Source of the DNA: Lonicera japonica
Taxonomy: Eukaryota > Streptophyta > Magnoliopsida > Dipsacales > Caprifoliaceae
DNA length: 64,000 nucleotides
Assembly (NCBI GenBank): GCA_021464415.1
Contig: CM038471.1
Coordinates: 36,677,234-36,741,233 of the forward strand
Reading direction: 5' to 3'
Part shown: one piece after another, positions 37,071-49,400 of the stretch
Position numbering within the stretch: the stretch's first letter is position 1
Layout: every line of letters starts with the position of its first letter
Position numbers and translations under genes: made by a program
Notes under the pieces: generated by a model
Database searches by the model: none
What the model was told of the DNA's origin: nothing
What the model saw: only the letters and a program-made list of their open reading frames with translations

Positions 37071-38170
37071 TCACCAAGAGTCACCGCAAGAGCAAACACC
37101 ATCTTGGAAGTGATGAAACCAATATGTATCTCTGATTATGATATCTCGAGTCACATTGCTTGTTTTAAACTTGACCATTCCATGGTATAGTCCATGCATA
37201 ATCAAAGAATTTGAATGATACCAATAGGGCTTCCAAATGGCGTCGGTATATATGAGCCCAAAAGCTAGAGTATCCCCATTTATTAATCTAATATCAGAGT
37301 GTGAAGAATCGCCAACAGCAAAATAATGAACCGTCCCCCGGGTTTTTATCCAACTAACGCTCTGTACCTTCTTTATTCCTTTCTTCTTCATTTCTTTCCA
37401 AAGGGAAGCGACATTAACACACCTTCTAGAAGTGGCATATACATTCGAAAGCAATATATAGATTGCTTCATCATCAGGTTTCATTTCGAGAATGCGGCAA
37501 TGTGCTGAGCCAATACTCTTTTCAAGCTCTACATCATTAAGGATAACGCAGGCCCCAAGCAAAAAATGCATGCCAAACCATAACATCTAATGCTCTAGCT
37601 ATACAAGGTTTGCAGCCATGTCGAGAAGGTCTAATTTCCCAGAAAGTGATACCATGCAAGTATAATGCTTTCAATATTACAGTCTTGTACCATGGAAGTA
37701 CTCTAATAAGCCCATGTTGCTATATTCCGAGATCAAGGACCCTAAAAAGAGTCTATTGGTTAGGTCTGGTATATGATGTTTTCATCCTCTCATAGATTCT
37801 CAGAGCCTAGTCACCTAGACCATGCATCAAGGATGTTGAGAGCATAGAATTCCATGAAACTACTTATCACCTACTCATAATGTCAAAAACTATACAAGAA
37901 TCCTTGATGTTGCCACATTTGGCGAATGTAGCTATCAAAGCATCGCCGACTACAACATCTTGGTCATAAATGGTTGAATTGTCAATGAATGTATTTGGAT
38001 CCCTGGATCCATGGCTGCTAAGTTAGCACAAGCACGGAGAACACTAGAGAATGTCACCGCAGTTGCTTGCACTTGCTCTTGAAGCATTTCTACAAACACA
38101 CTCAATGACCCCTCCTCAGATCCAAACTGCACGTAGCCAACAATCAATTTGTGTTCCAAGTAACATCTTC
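37071..38170 (-). pseudogene. DYW-type pentatricopeptide repeat (PPR) pseudogene
   Basis: The minus strand first encodes PPR text (FVEMLQEQVQATAVTFSSVLRAC near 38070, then GDALIATFAKCGNIKDS near 37900). After several stops and shifts comes an open stretch (37586-37071) holding LLGACVILNDVEL, YILLSNVYATS and VSWIKT (E/E+ motifs). It ends HHFQDGVCSCGDSW. Functional DYW proteins act in organelle RNA editing and usually end in DYW; here Tyr is Ser. Most of the DYW deaminase domain between HYFAVGD and the tail is missing or unreadable, and only about four repeats remain. This is a decayed fragment of a once 500-900 residue protein. Confidence 0.85.
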
Positions 38171-38981
38171 TCGGTAGGAAGACTCGAAAAATATTTCAAC
38201 TAAGTTATTCATCCTTCAACATTTCACATAAATGCCCACGAGGGCTTTTGCAACATAACATATATATTCCCTCTATGAAGGCAAAAAAAAAAAAAAGAAG
38301 AAAATGCACTAAGAGAAAGCCAAGAACTATTACTTTTACGGATACTTTGGTCTAAATAACATTTTTATATTAGGGTTTTTACACAAGGTAAATTACTATA
38401 AAGGATAAATTTGGACACTAATACTCCCGATTCTTATCCATATTGCTTATTCAGCAATGTCTCTGTTCATACATATAGAAGTAGTTATTTTCCCCTGATG
38501 AGTCATCTTCCAGCTTAGCTGCTTTTTGTCTGTTGGCCGACCAACATGGGCGTTCAGTGTCATTCTCATAATCTTATGCTCAGTCATACATATGGTCGAA
38601 TAATCTTCTCGATATCATTAATGGTTGGCCTATACATATGATCCATATGATCGGCCAGTATAGTTCTCATGCAAATGTGAGTTCCTAAGGCATTCCAAAT
38701 GGTGGCTATGTATGCTTATGGTCTTTGGGCCGACCATAACATGGGCCACCAGTAGTGGACTTGGCTAACCTTTTCATAAATTTTACCTCCCACACTTGCA
38801 ATTGTAATTATTTTTTAACTTGTATGCAATTATTGTTAATTCAATTTATACATTTGTCACGTGCATGTGCACTGACTAATTTTACAAAAATTTTAAGAGG
38901 AGCGTTCCACCCGCTGAACAAATTAAAGACTTTATTTCAATAGGTTAAAATTTTGTTAATGTAATCTGTAGCCTAACAGAA
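38171..38981. other. Intergenic, no gene
   Basis: Upstream side of the chromovirus target site. A-run at 38283-38296. Confidence 0.5.
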
Positions 38982-38986
38982 CGCAG

Positions 38987-39623
38987 TGTCACGGGGCGTC
39001 CTTTGATGGCACAAAGGATGCCGCGTGAGTGCCGAGGCTAACCGATAGCCCAGTCAAGTACGGTCGAGTTTTATTTACAATCAACAATCAATGTGCAACA
39101 ATAGTAATTTTAAAGAGAGAGTGAGCATAAATTAAAATTACTTCATTGCAAGAAATAGGATTACATGGAAAGATATTACAATTTGAAAGAAAGTAAGAGC
39201 TTGAGAACAAAGTGCTAAATAACGTGCACTAGTAGGCAACTCGAGTGTGAGACAGATAGTTTTATCCCCACATATAACCACTTAATGAAAATATCAAAGT
39301 GGTAGTAGTGCACGTTGGGTCTTACAAGTTACAAGAAAACGATTACAAAGGAAATGAAATGCAATTACAAAGAAAATTCCTAAATCTAGTTACATGGAAA
39401 CAATATTTACATATGAGAGGCCTAAACGCAATTCTAGAACTAGATGATGCTTGGCGCCTTGTTGGTGCTGGAGCTCTTGTTAGGCCGTGCTGCGCTCGGG
39501 CGCGTGCACGGTGTTGATGAAGTGGTGTTGGATCTCCTGTTGGGCCGTGCTGCGCTCGGGCGTGTGCACAGTGTTGATGAAATGTAGTCGGTCACGAGTG
39601 CTATTGGGAGGCACCCCGTGACA
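38987..39623 (-). repeat. Chromovirus 3' LTR
   Basis: 637 bp, TGTCACGGGG...CCCCGTGACA, with an extended terminal inverted repeat of about 10 bp. Same length as the copy at 44832. Confidence 0.95.
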
Positions 39624-39636
39624 TCCTCCCCCACTA
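39624..39636 (-). other. Polypurine tract
   Basis: The minus strand reads AGTGGGGGAGGA directly before the 3' LTR, as expected for the plus-strand primer. Confidence 0.85.
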
Positions 39637-39679
39637 GAGCTGTTGACGCCCTCGTCAACTTGTCGAGGTATGCCGTGAT

Positions 39680-42600
39680 CTGGTCCTGGAATGCGGATAG
39701 GTCCGATGCTCTTTCCCAGGTGTTCTCTTCTGGGTCTCTTCCGGCTCATTTAATGAGAAACTCTTGGTGTTGTTTGCGGGAAGCTGTCACCACTCGATCA
39801 GCAAGGATGGCTTCCACTGACCTCTTCCTCTCTGCTTTCTATTTCAACCCTGGACGATTAAACTCGCTTCGGGATGGGTCTGTAGTATCAGCAAAGTACG
39901 GTTTCAGCATGCTGACATGAAACACTGGGTGGACCTTCAACCAACTAGGGGGTTCAATCCGATAAGCGACTTTCCCAATCATCTTCTCGATTTTGAGCGG
40001 TCCCTCATATTTCTGCAGAAGACGTGGGTCGCGACCCCTCAAGAACTTTCTATCTTGCGGGAGGAGCTTAACCATGACGAGGTCCCCTACTTTGAACTCT
40101 AACGGTCGTCTTTTCTTGTCCGCATATTTCTTCATTCGATGGGTGGCCTTTTCTAAATGTGAACGAGCCAATTCAATATTCTGCTTCCATTCTTCAGAGA
40201 AATTGCGGGCTCTAGGGGATTTCGATGTTGGTATCGAGTTGGCAGTGTGAGGAAGGATTGCTGTTGTCCCGTCACTATATCGAAAGCACTCTTCCCTGTC
40301 CTGGAGTTCTTCTGGGCATTGAAGCACAATTGAGCCACATCTAATAATTTAACCCAATTTCGCTGAGTTGCACTAGCAAAGTGGCGTAGATATTCCTCGA
40401 GCATTGCATTGTATCTTTCACTTTATCCATCAGACTGAGGGTGGTAACTAAAACTCATACACAACTTGGAGCCGAGAACCTTAAAGAGTTCCTTCCAAAA
40501 ATTTTTCGTGAATCGTGAGTCCCTATCACTAACGATGCTTCGAGGGATCCCCCAATATTTAACCACATACTTGAAGAATAACTGTGCAGTCTCCTCACCA
40601 GACGTGTTCTTTGGAACCTCAATAAAAGTGGCGTATTTTGAGAACCGATCAATGACCACGAGGATGGTTGTCAAGTCCCCCACTTTAGGCAAGTGTGAGA
40701 ACCCGCAAATGCGACCCCCGAGTCTCGCTTCCGTAGTTGGGCGTCTGGAACGTCGGAACGGATCTCGTCGTTCCATTTGCTTCTATGTGTGTTGATAATT
40801 TATATCAGGTGTCTTTCTATCCTATTTTTAGATACAAAGGGTTTGGTTCAGAGTCACCAGTACGTTTTACGAGAAAACGGACAAAATAGTTGTGTAAGAG
40901 GAAAGGCTACAGATAAGCCTTTCTTTACACATTTGTCTGCAAAACCAGGATTCTATAGGGTTTGGAAACTATATTACGGTTTGGGAAGGTGTTAAGCACC
41001 CATTCCGCCCTTTCGGTCTCTAATGGTCTTATACGTTTATTTTATGTTGAAAAACTTGGATGCTTTTACTGACAGTTTACTACTTTCCAAGTGAGAAAAC
41101 CCTAATTTCTGGAAAAAGTGGGAAAAGGGATAAAAACATTTGTATTCCGAGATCCGATGTTTTTATTATTGAAAGATGTAAATACGAGTGACAAAACCTT
41201 TTATTTTAAGAGAGTTTCCCGTATTATTTCCTCAGATAATGACGATTTTCTCAAGTTGTGATTACTTTTGTAAAAGCTCGGATCTTGCATCGGGACTAAT
41301 TTAATATGGAGCTAAAACTCTTTGAGGAGAGTTTTATCAGACACGTCGCAGTCTATAGAAAAGACAGGATATGTTGATTTTAATTCCTAGATAAGTCTTA
41401 TCAATCCGGGTTTTCAAAATAAAAATTTATTCAGATGATAATGTACTTATACTTCTGATCTTGGAAAAGGTTTTATCAGGGTCTTTTGTTTTGAAAACAG
41501 TAGACTACTTTGTAACTTGGCAATAAGTTTATTCAAATAAAACATGGACTGAACAACAGAAGTAAAACAAGTACACAGATATATAATTTAAATACTAGAA
41601 GAGATTTTTTTTACCTTTCCGACGAGAATAATAATAAGAAAGAAAATATGATGCGGCAGAGAGATCTCCGGCGATAATGATCTTTTCCTTCTTTAGATAT
41701 TTCCGAGAATTCGATTCCAAAAGCGGGACACGTCGAGTGTCGGGAATAGATTCGATAATTCCTCAGAAATAAGACGATAATCGAGAATGCTTGACAAAAG
41801 ACTAGAAAATCATATATAAGCCAATAATTCTCTAAATCCAAGTTGTTGTCCTTGAACCCTTGGGGGTGTTGGCCTATTTATAGTGGTGGGAAGAATATGT
41901 CACACGACACTTCCCCAAAAGGGGCATATGTCGCGCGACAATGTATCCAATGTCGCGCGACAAACGGCTAAAGTGATGTCTCTGACAGACTAATTTGTCA
42001 GAGAGTGGATGGTCGGGGTCAGAGGGGTTTGTCGTGCGACATAGGAGTGATTGTCGCGCGACATACCAGTGATTGTCGCGCGACACACTGATATGTCGTG
42101 CGACAATCCCACTTAAAAAACAGGTTTGTTAGCCAACAAACCCTTTCGGGATAGTTTTGGGTGCTCGGGTGGGTCCCGGACTCCAAAAACAGTAGTTCTC
42201 ATAGGTCGTTAGGGTTCTTGCGGGGGTTACAGATCGGGGTGTCTACAGCAGGCCTGATATAAAATCGAGCAAAATGCTCTCCCACGGTTGTTCCGGAATG
42301 GGTAGAAGTTCTAATAACCCTGCCGATTTTCTTCGTTCGATCTTGTCCTGTTGACAGATGAGGCAAGTTCTAACATAGCTCTCGACCTCATCTTCCATTT
42401 GGGTCCAGTAGTAACCTTGCTTGAGGAAGGCCAGTGTCCTTTCTTGACCAGGATGTCCCGCCCATAAAATATCATGACACTCTCGGATTAGAGTACGCCT
42501 CAACTCCCCTACTCGAGGAACAAAGACTCGATTTCCCTTTGTCAACATGAACCCATCGTCCAACCAAAACTGCCACGTCTTCCTTGTCTCGATCATCTTC

Positions 42601-44275
42601 AATAGTTGAGTGAAAATCGGATCTTGCAGTAGTGCATTTTTTATTTTTCCTCGAATTTCAGTTGATACTTGACTGTCGATTCGAAGAATGGCATTGAGGA
42701 ACGCATTAGCCTGTTGGTTGAACTCACCTATACGGCTCAATGCATTCGCCACTTGATTGGTCGAGCCTTCTTTATACTCCATTCAGAAGTTGAATTCGGC
42801 TAGTAACTCCTGCCACTTCGCTTGTTTGGAACTCAATTTTGGTTGACTAAGGAAGTGACTAACCACGGTGTTATCCGTTTTCACTAGAAATCGAGAATCG
42901 AGAAGGTAGTGCCTCCATAACCTTAGACAATGGACCATAGCGAGCAACTCTTTCTCATGGGCAGAGTACCTCTTCTTCGTGTCATTGAGCTTTTGACTCT
43001 CAAAAGCTACCAGGTGACTTTCCTGCATTAAGATTCCTCCTAGGGCTGCATCCGATGCATCGGTATGCACTTCAAACGGTTTAGTCACATCTAGAAGTGC
43101 AAGAACGGGATCTTCGAACATGGCCCTCTTTAGAGCATCGAAGGCAGCTTGGCAACTCGTCGACCAATCCCAAACTTTCACCTTTTTCAAGAGTTCCGTT
43201 AGGGGCATTGCGATACTAGAGTAGTTCTTCACGAACTTCCTATAATAATTAGCTAGTCCCAGAAAAAACGGAGTTCTGACACATTCGTGGGCGCCCGCCA
43301 CTCCTATATGACCTTGACCTTAACCGGATCCATCTGCACTTTCCCTTGTTCAATGATGTGGCCCAAAAACTTGATACGTTTCTGTGCAAAAAAACATTTC
43401 GATAGTTTGAGATACAACTCATGCTTTCGAAGTCTTTCCAATACCCTCCTCAGGTGTTGTTCATGTTCCTCCATGCTTTCGCTAAAAATCACAATGTCGT
43501 CGAGATAGACCACGACAAAATCATCCAAGTAATCCCTGAGAACCTGATTCATCAAAGTGCTGAAGGTGGCTGGAGCATTAGTGAGCCCGAATGGCATAAC
43601 CAAAAATTCATAAGCTCCATATCTTGTGACGCACGTGGTTTTTCCCTCGTTCCTTACTGCAATACGAACCTGCCAATATCCGAATCTGAGATCAAGCTTT
43701 GTGAATATTTTTGCCCGGCTGAGTTGATCGAAGCAATCTGCGACTAGAGGAATAGGATAGTTATTCCTTATGGTCACCTTATTGAGAGCTCGATAATCGA
43801 CGCACATTCTTAAGGAACCGTCTTGTTTCTTCTGAAAAAGGACAGAAGCTCCTTAAGGCGATTTGGCTGGTTGCACTAAACCCGCATCCAGTAGCTCCTT
43901 CAACTGTTTTCAAAGTTCTGCTAGTTCGGGCTGGGACATTCAATATGCTACAAGAACTGGAGGCTTGGTACCTGGCAGAAGTTCGATTTGATGATCTATT
44001 TCTCTACGAGGAGGTAACTTCTTTGGAAGATTGTCGGGCATCACATCTTCAAATTCGGTTAACACTTGTCGAATGGATCTCGGTAAAGGTCCTGATATCT
44101 CCTGAATTTCATCCCGTTTCAGTGCAGCCACAAAAGTGGGATTGTCGTGCTTGAGGCCCTTTTTCAATTGGAGTGCCGATAAAAACTTCCCACTGCTTGA
44201 CGGGGTCATCACCGGGATCATGCATGGATTCTTGCCGAGCACCATGAGGCTATTTGTGCTGGGCATGACGCTAGC
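39680..44275 (-). pseudogene. Chromovirus pol (protease end, RT, RNase H, integrase, chromodomain)
   Basis: Reading on the minus strand: a post-protease linker with LPPRREIDHQIELLPGT (near 43965); reverse transcriptase (about 43990-43304) with CVDYRALNKVT and the YLDD box in VVYLDDIVIF; RNase H (43301-42783) with HTDASD and YSAHEKELLA; the integrase HHCC zinc finger (GHPGQERTLAFL, CLICQQDK); the core up to LLDFISGL, where a solo LTR interrupts; then VVIDRFSKYATF and VSDRDSRF (40700-40430). GPLKIEKM and HPVFHVSMLKPYF follow near 39900. Last is a chromodomain with FLIK*AGRDPEENTWE near 39730. Stops include one in RT before CVDYRAL and one replacing Trp in the chromodomain. The protease active site is gone. 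Confidence 0.9.
40694..42247 (-). mobile_element. Solo LTR, family C, nested in integrase
   Basis: 1554 bp with ends TGTGAGAACCC and TGTCTACA on the plus strand (minus-strand start TGTAGACACCCC). It is flanked by GCAAG (40689-40693) and GCAGG (42248-42252), a 5-bp target duplication with one change. Removing the LTR and one flank restores the integrase reading LDFISGLPKVGD, which proves the insertion. Seven copies of the palindrome TGTCGCGCGACA or one-base variants lie at 41898-42105, about 140-350 bp from its 5' end. Relatives lie at 62607-64000 and 10726-10930. Confidence 0.9.
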
Positions 44276-44276
44276 C

Positions 44277-44762
44277 TTAGTACATGGACGCAGAGAATAT
44301 CTTTGTTTCCTCTTCGTCGACCTTTGTTGCACGAAAATATTGTTCCATGTCAAAAACAAAGTTTTCTAATTCCCTAGCATCACGAACACCAGTGAATGCT
44401 TTGGGTTCGGGCACTTTTATCTTCGTACGCTCCCCACCCCCAACTGGTGAGTTAGCGACCGCCATCGACAATATAGTCAATTTTTGGGTTAGCTGATCGA
44501 TTTCAATTCTCATCTCATCCATCATCTCCCCAAAGTTACCCCCTGGTGGGATTCCCTGAAGATTTTGCAGGCCTTCCTCCAAATCTTGTATGCGGTCGAC
44601 GAGTGCGGGCGAGCTACCCGATGCATCCCTTGCTGAGACAGTTTGGGTACGTAACTCCAAACTTTGCACACGATCGAGAATAGAGGGCATTCCACCCATT
44701 TTCTTCATTAGTGCGCCAACATTTCTTTCGAGGGCTTCGATTCTCTAGCTATTGGTTCCCAT
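44277..44762 (-). pseudogene. Chromovirus gag, N-terminal part only
   Basis: The likely original ATG is at 44762, but codon 6 is TAG, so the present open frame starts later (44708). The product has a coiled-coil-like N-terminus (VQSLELRTQT, IQDLEEGLQNLQ), then KVPEPKAFTGVRDARELENF, the start of the retrotransposon gag domain. It stops right after KIFSASMY, where the next sequence already belongs to the region behind the protease. Thus most of the capsid domain, the zinc knuckle and the protease are deleted. Confidence 0.85.
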
Positions 44763-44818
44763 TGTAACGTAACAGATACACCAACTAGGTTTCACAAGGC
44801 AACAATCGAAAACAATCC

Positions 44819-44829
44819 CTCTGATACCA
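44819..44829 (-). other. Primer-binding site (initiator tRNA-Met)
   Basis: The minus strand reads TGGTATCAGAG two bases inside the 5' LTR, matching the 3' end complement of plant initiator tRNA-Met. Confidence 0.9.
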
Positions 44830-44831
44830 AC

Positions 44832-45468
44832 TGTCACTGGGCGTCCTTTGATGGCACAAAGGAGGCCGCGTGAGTGCCGGGGCTAACCGATAGCCCGGTC
44901 AAGTACGATCGAGTTTTATTTACAATCAACAATCAATGTGCAACAACAATAATTTTAAAGATAGCGTGAGCATAAATTAAAATTACTTCATTGCAAGAAA
45001 CATGATTACATGGAAAGCTATTACAATTTGAAATAAAGTAAGAGCTTGAGAACAAAGTGCTAAACAACATGCATTGGTAGGCAACTCGGGTGTGAGGCAG
45101 ATAGTCTTATCCCCATATATAACCACTTAATGAAAATACCAAAGTGGTAGCAGTGCACGTTGGGTTTTACAAGTTACAAGAAAACGATTCCAAAGGAAAT
45201 GAAATGCAATTACAAAGAAAATTCCTAAATCTAGTTACATGGAAACAATGTTTACATATGAGAGGCCTAAACGCAATTCTAGAACTAGATGATGCTTGGC
45301 GCCTTGTTGGTGCTGGAGCTCTTGTTGGGTCGCGCTGCACTCGGGCGCGTGCACGGTGTTGATGAAGTGGTGTTCGATCTCCTGTTGGGCCGTACTGCGC
45401 TCGGGCGTGTGCACGGTGTTGATGAAGTGTAGTCGGTCACGAGTGCTATTGGGAGGCACCCCGTGACA
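44832..45468 (-). repeat. Chromovirus 5' LTR
   Basis: 637 bp, TGTCACTGGG...CCCCGTGACA, partner of 38987-39623. Confidence 0.95.
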
Positions 45469-45473
45469 CGCAG

Positions 45474-46461
45474 CCGTGAGGTACTTCAATTTCGGGCTCA
45501 AGAGCCTACTCATCCAAAAAGAGGGCTCCAATGCTCTTTGATTCCCTTCATTGTTGGTGATCGCAAACAGTGATTCTAATATATAGAAGGTGATATTATT
45601 ATCAAAAACCAATTGCACTTATTTTTAGAATAATGTACAACTTCAAAAATACATATTACAAAATTTTAAAATAGTATTATACTCCGATAAAAGTATAATT
45701 GTTTTATCAAAATGGGCAGCTTATATATTAGATACGCCCTTGCATATAATACTCATTCCCTACAGCTCCGATATCTTTTTATATTTCAAATTTTTTTTTG
45801 GCAAGTTATTGTCCTTATGGCTCCAATCTATTGAAACAATGCTCGAGAGCTTACATATCCAGTCTGAGTTTTGCATGAACACAACCCGCTTATTAATGGA
45901 ATCATTATACGTGACTCAAGTTAACTCAGTAATTTTAACAAACTATTTCGAACCAAACTTGATTGATTGTTCATGGATTGGAAAGCTTGATTGTAAATTG
46001 TCTAATTCATAATTTAAGGGACAACAAAACGGGCCTTAAATGAAGGAAAGCAACACAGTAAGAAACGTTTCTTTTTTAAAGAATGTCCCTCTTTCCCTTT
46101 ATTAATGCCATGAAAATTGGCTGGACCAAGAGAAATGGAAGTAGCCCAGCAGCTGCAATAACTTTACATTATCCTTTCTTCATCACCCCCATCATCATAT
46201 CCATAAAACGAGGGAAAAAAAATTTGTTTTAACAAGAGAAAATGAAAACAGGAGTAAATTAGGAAAAGAAACGGCATATATCCTCTTTTATTATCTTCTG
46301 AATCTATTCTCTGTCCTCATTGACTTTGCACACTCTCCAAACCATAAGAACTGCGCGCTTTTGCGCGGACGCACTGGGGTTCCTGGTTTAATCTGTTCAA
46401 AGGAATTAAAAATTAAAAAAGAAAGAAGACTTTCTTTCAGGTAAAATTAGCGTTTGGGAAC
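45474..46461. other. Intergenic and 3' flank of STICHEL
   Basis: No gene is seen. The part next to 46461 should hold the STICHEL 3' UTR and polyadenylation signals, which I could not place. Confidence 0.5.
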
Positions 46462-49400
46462 TCAGAAAAGGGAGGAAAATAAATCCCAACATCCTACCTT
46501 CCCTCTTTTGTGATGTTTGGTATTATTCCAACAGAAAAGCCCACTGCAACCCCCAGCTCCTGATCCTGATTCATAGCCCCTGTAGAAGCCCCGCCAAAGG
46601 AGAGTATTAGGTTATTACAACAAAATGGAAATCCTTCTAATTTACTTATCTAAGATTTCTTAGGGGAAAAAATGCAACTTGGTGGATATATATATGTGTG
46701 TGTGTGTGTGTGTGATCTCCGACAACCATTTGGTAGTAAACATATTCGTCTAGTATAAATGCAAACGATCATGTCAAACACAGTATTTCCATAGATATTA
46801 TATATATATATATAGAGTCCCAATCTAAAGAGGACGAATCTCACCTAAAAAAGGACCATCCATTTCGAGATGGAAATAGATGAACTTTTTTTGTCACTTG
46901 GGTGAGACGGTCTTTATGAAGATCATTTCCACCAAATTTCATCAGAAAAACTCAATCTGGAATCGGGTATAATAAAATTTCATATGCAAGTTCATATTGA
47001 GTTGTCAAATTTTTAGATGATCATATCTACCAGATTGAAATGTTTTATGAATCATGCTGATAATATGTGTGACTCACATGCTTTCTTTGCTGAAGTTGCC
47101 AACGAAGCTGCTATCATGCAACACGCTCGGCGACATCGGATAATGATCTACCCTTTTACCAATCTGTTCTTTTTGGAGAACCTTTCCATCATTGATCTTC
47201 AAAACATTAATTTCACGGTTCAACTCTTCCCAATGCTGAGAGTCCAAATTCACTGAATTCATTGATTCCATTTGACTATGATGATAGGCACCATCTTGAG
47301 GAAGAACTTGATTCCTCTCAGGTTTCAATCGACTTAGTGATCCAGGAGTCCCCTTTTCACTAGCCTGTAACCAAGCAGTTTCTAGCCTCTGTTCACGGAT
47401 AATGGATTCTATTCTCTGCACCGGATTATCTGATTTCCTCTCTTTCGAACCGTTCGACTGTGCATTCCTTTCTATTAATACCTTTACTGGTTCCTAAAGT
47501 GAATGAGTAAATAGAAAAAAATAAATAAATAAATAAATTTACATATGTAAGAAAGTTCTCAAGGAAATAAATAAGAAAAATTAATAGAAATACTTGATAG
47601 TACATAATTACTCTGTCCCAAATTAAGAGTCCACAATTGGTCTTTGGAATGTCCCAAATTAAGTCCACTTACCTTTTCAGAAATAACACACCAACACTCA
47701 TGATAGGAAACAAATTTTGCTCTAAACCACAGATTGTGATGAAATTAGTTCATTCTTAAAAAATAAAGTCAAACACGGACTCTTAATTAGGGATGGAGGG
47801 AGAGTAAAGCTTAAACTTCTTACTTTAATAAGAAGAAGAAGCGTTTATTAACGGATAAACTAAGATATTTACATTAGAGAGGGGGTTTTGAATTTGTAAC
47901 TTAAACCAAATTACAAATTTATGTTGAGATGGACAAAATTTTACTAAAAATTCACTTAAAATGAGCTAATTTATTGATTAGTTAGTAGATGCAACCAAAT
48001 AGTCCCTTTTTTTCACATGTATTACCTCAGATGTATCAATCTGCTTCGGCTTCAAAGAATCTGGCAATAAGATTTGATTCGCACTATTCATAGAAGCCTC
48101 ACCATCAGTCAACAGTACAATTCTGACCTCTATATTGCGTTGAAGAACAATTTCGAATGAGTTTGTGATACTGCTAAGAAACCTTTCAGCTCTGAGTTTG
48201 ATATCTCTATTTCCAAATGCAATGTAAGCAACAAAAACACCTGCAAACAGAATATATTGGACTGTGAAGGACAATAGCATATAACGAACAAGGGTGGAGA
48301 AAGAATCCAAGTTCTGCAACACCTGGATATTTTGTGAGCCTACAAGTTAATTATGCCACAATATGATGGGTATACTCCCTTCATCCTAAGTTTATAGTCG
48401 CTATGAGAAAGTAAAAAATTCTTCAAGAAATACAAAGTTTGATATAAATAATGGAAGAATGAAGAAACCGACACTTATTAAACTACTTTGAGATTGATAA
48501 TCCCGTGGTCCCAAATTCAGAGTCCACAATTCCTTTTTGGGTTATCCTACATTAGGAGTCCAGTTTCCTTTAGGGACATAATCAGTTCATCAAATCTCAC
48601 AACATTATCCGAGTTTTGTTTTTAAGCATAGATTATGTTTAAATTAGTGTATCCATAAAAAGTGCTAAAGTCAAATGGAATCTCAAATTTGGACAGAGGG
48701 AGCACATTGACTTTCAAAATATACTCTTAATTGGGGCATCCCAAAAAGGAATACACGGAGATTAATCTAGATGGGAGGGAGTATTCGATGCTATACCGGA
48801 CTACAACTAGATTCACGTCAAATAACATATAGATTGAAGTCTGACACCCAAGACAAACATGAGATCCAAGATTCGTTAGAAGCATCATCATTATATGTAG
48901 TGATAAAAGCTACAAGGTTGTTTTATTCCTTTTAATAACCCAGGATGCCAGGCCTACTGGAGTGTCTAACTAATCACCAAGACTCCAAGGGTATATTTAG
49001 ACTCTCCAATTTGCCTACACCAAGACACACTAATCAGATGACCCCAATAGGATTTGAACTTGAACTCGAATTTGTGACTGAAGAACCCATAAAATGCCTA
49101 TCACCTTGGGGTTGTAAAATCTACAGATTTTTAAATCATTAAAATTACTTGACTAAGTATTTGACATCTGGCTATACGAAGTGATTGAGGAAATAATACT
49201 CCCTCTGTCTCAAATTGATAGTCCCACTTTGACTTTGGTACTTTCTAAGAAAACACTAATTTCAACCTAATCGATGGTCAAGGATGCAACTTAATTTCTA
49301 TTGTGAAACTTGGTACATTGATCATGTCCCAAAAAGGAAATGGGACTATCAAATTGCTAGACAATGGCTTGAAAACACAGCTCAATATCCTACAACCATT

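Larger units (their letters stand above)
38987..45468 (-). mobile_element. Chromovirus (Ty3/gypsy) retrotransposon, internally deleted
   Basis: The element is bounded by two 637-bp LTRs and a perfect 5-bp target duplication CGCAG (38982-38986, 45469-45473). The order on the minus strand is 5' LTR, tRNA-Met primer-binding site, partial gag, end of protease region, reverse transcriptase, RNase H, integrase, chromodomain, polypurine tract, 3' LTR. Integrase with C-terminal chromodomain defines a chromovirus. The two LTRs differ at roughly 35 positions by eye, mostly transitions, without length change. Gag and pol carry stops and a deletion, and a foreign solo LTR (40694-42247) splits integrase. 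Without that insert the element is about 4.9 kb. Confidence 0.95.

Noticed and set aside
37071..37586. Functional DYW protein
   Set aside because: Only about four PPR motifs remain, upstream stops and shifts are numerous, and the deaminase core is missing.
41874..42086. Open frame across the palindrome array of LTR family C
   Set aside because: It is the product of CGCGCGACA repeats in an LTR, not a gene.
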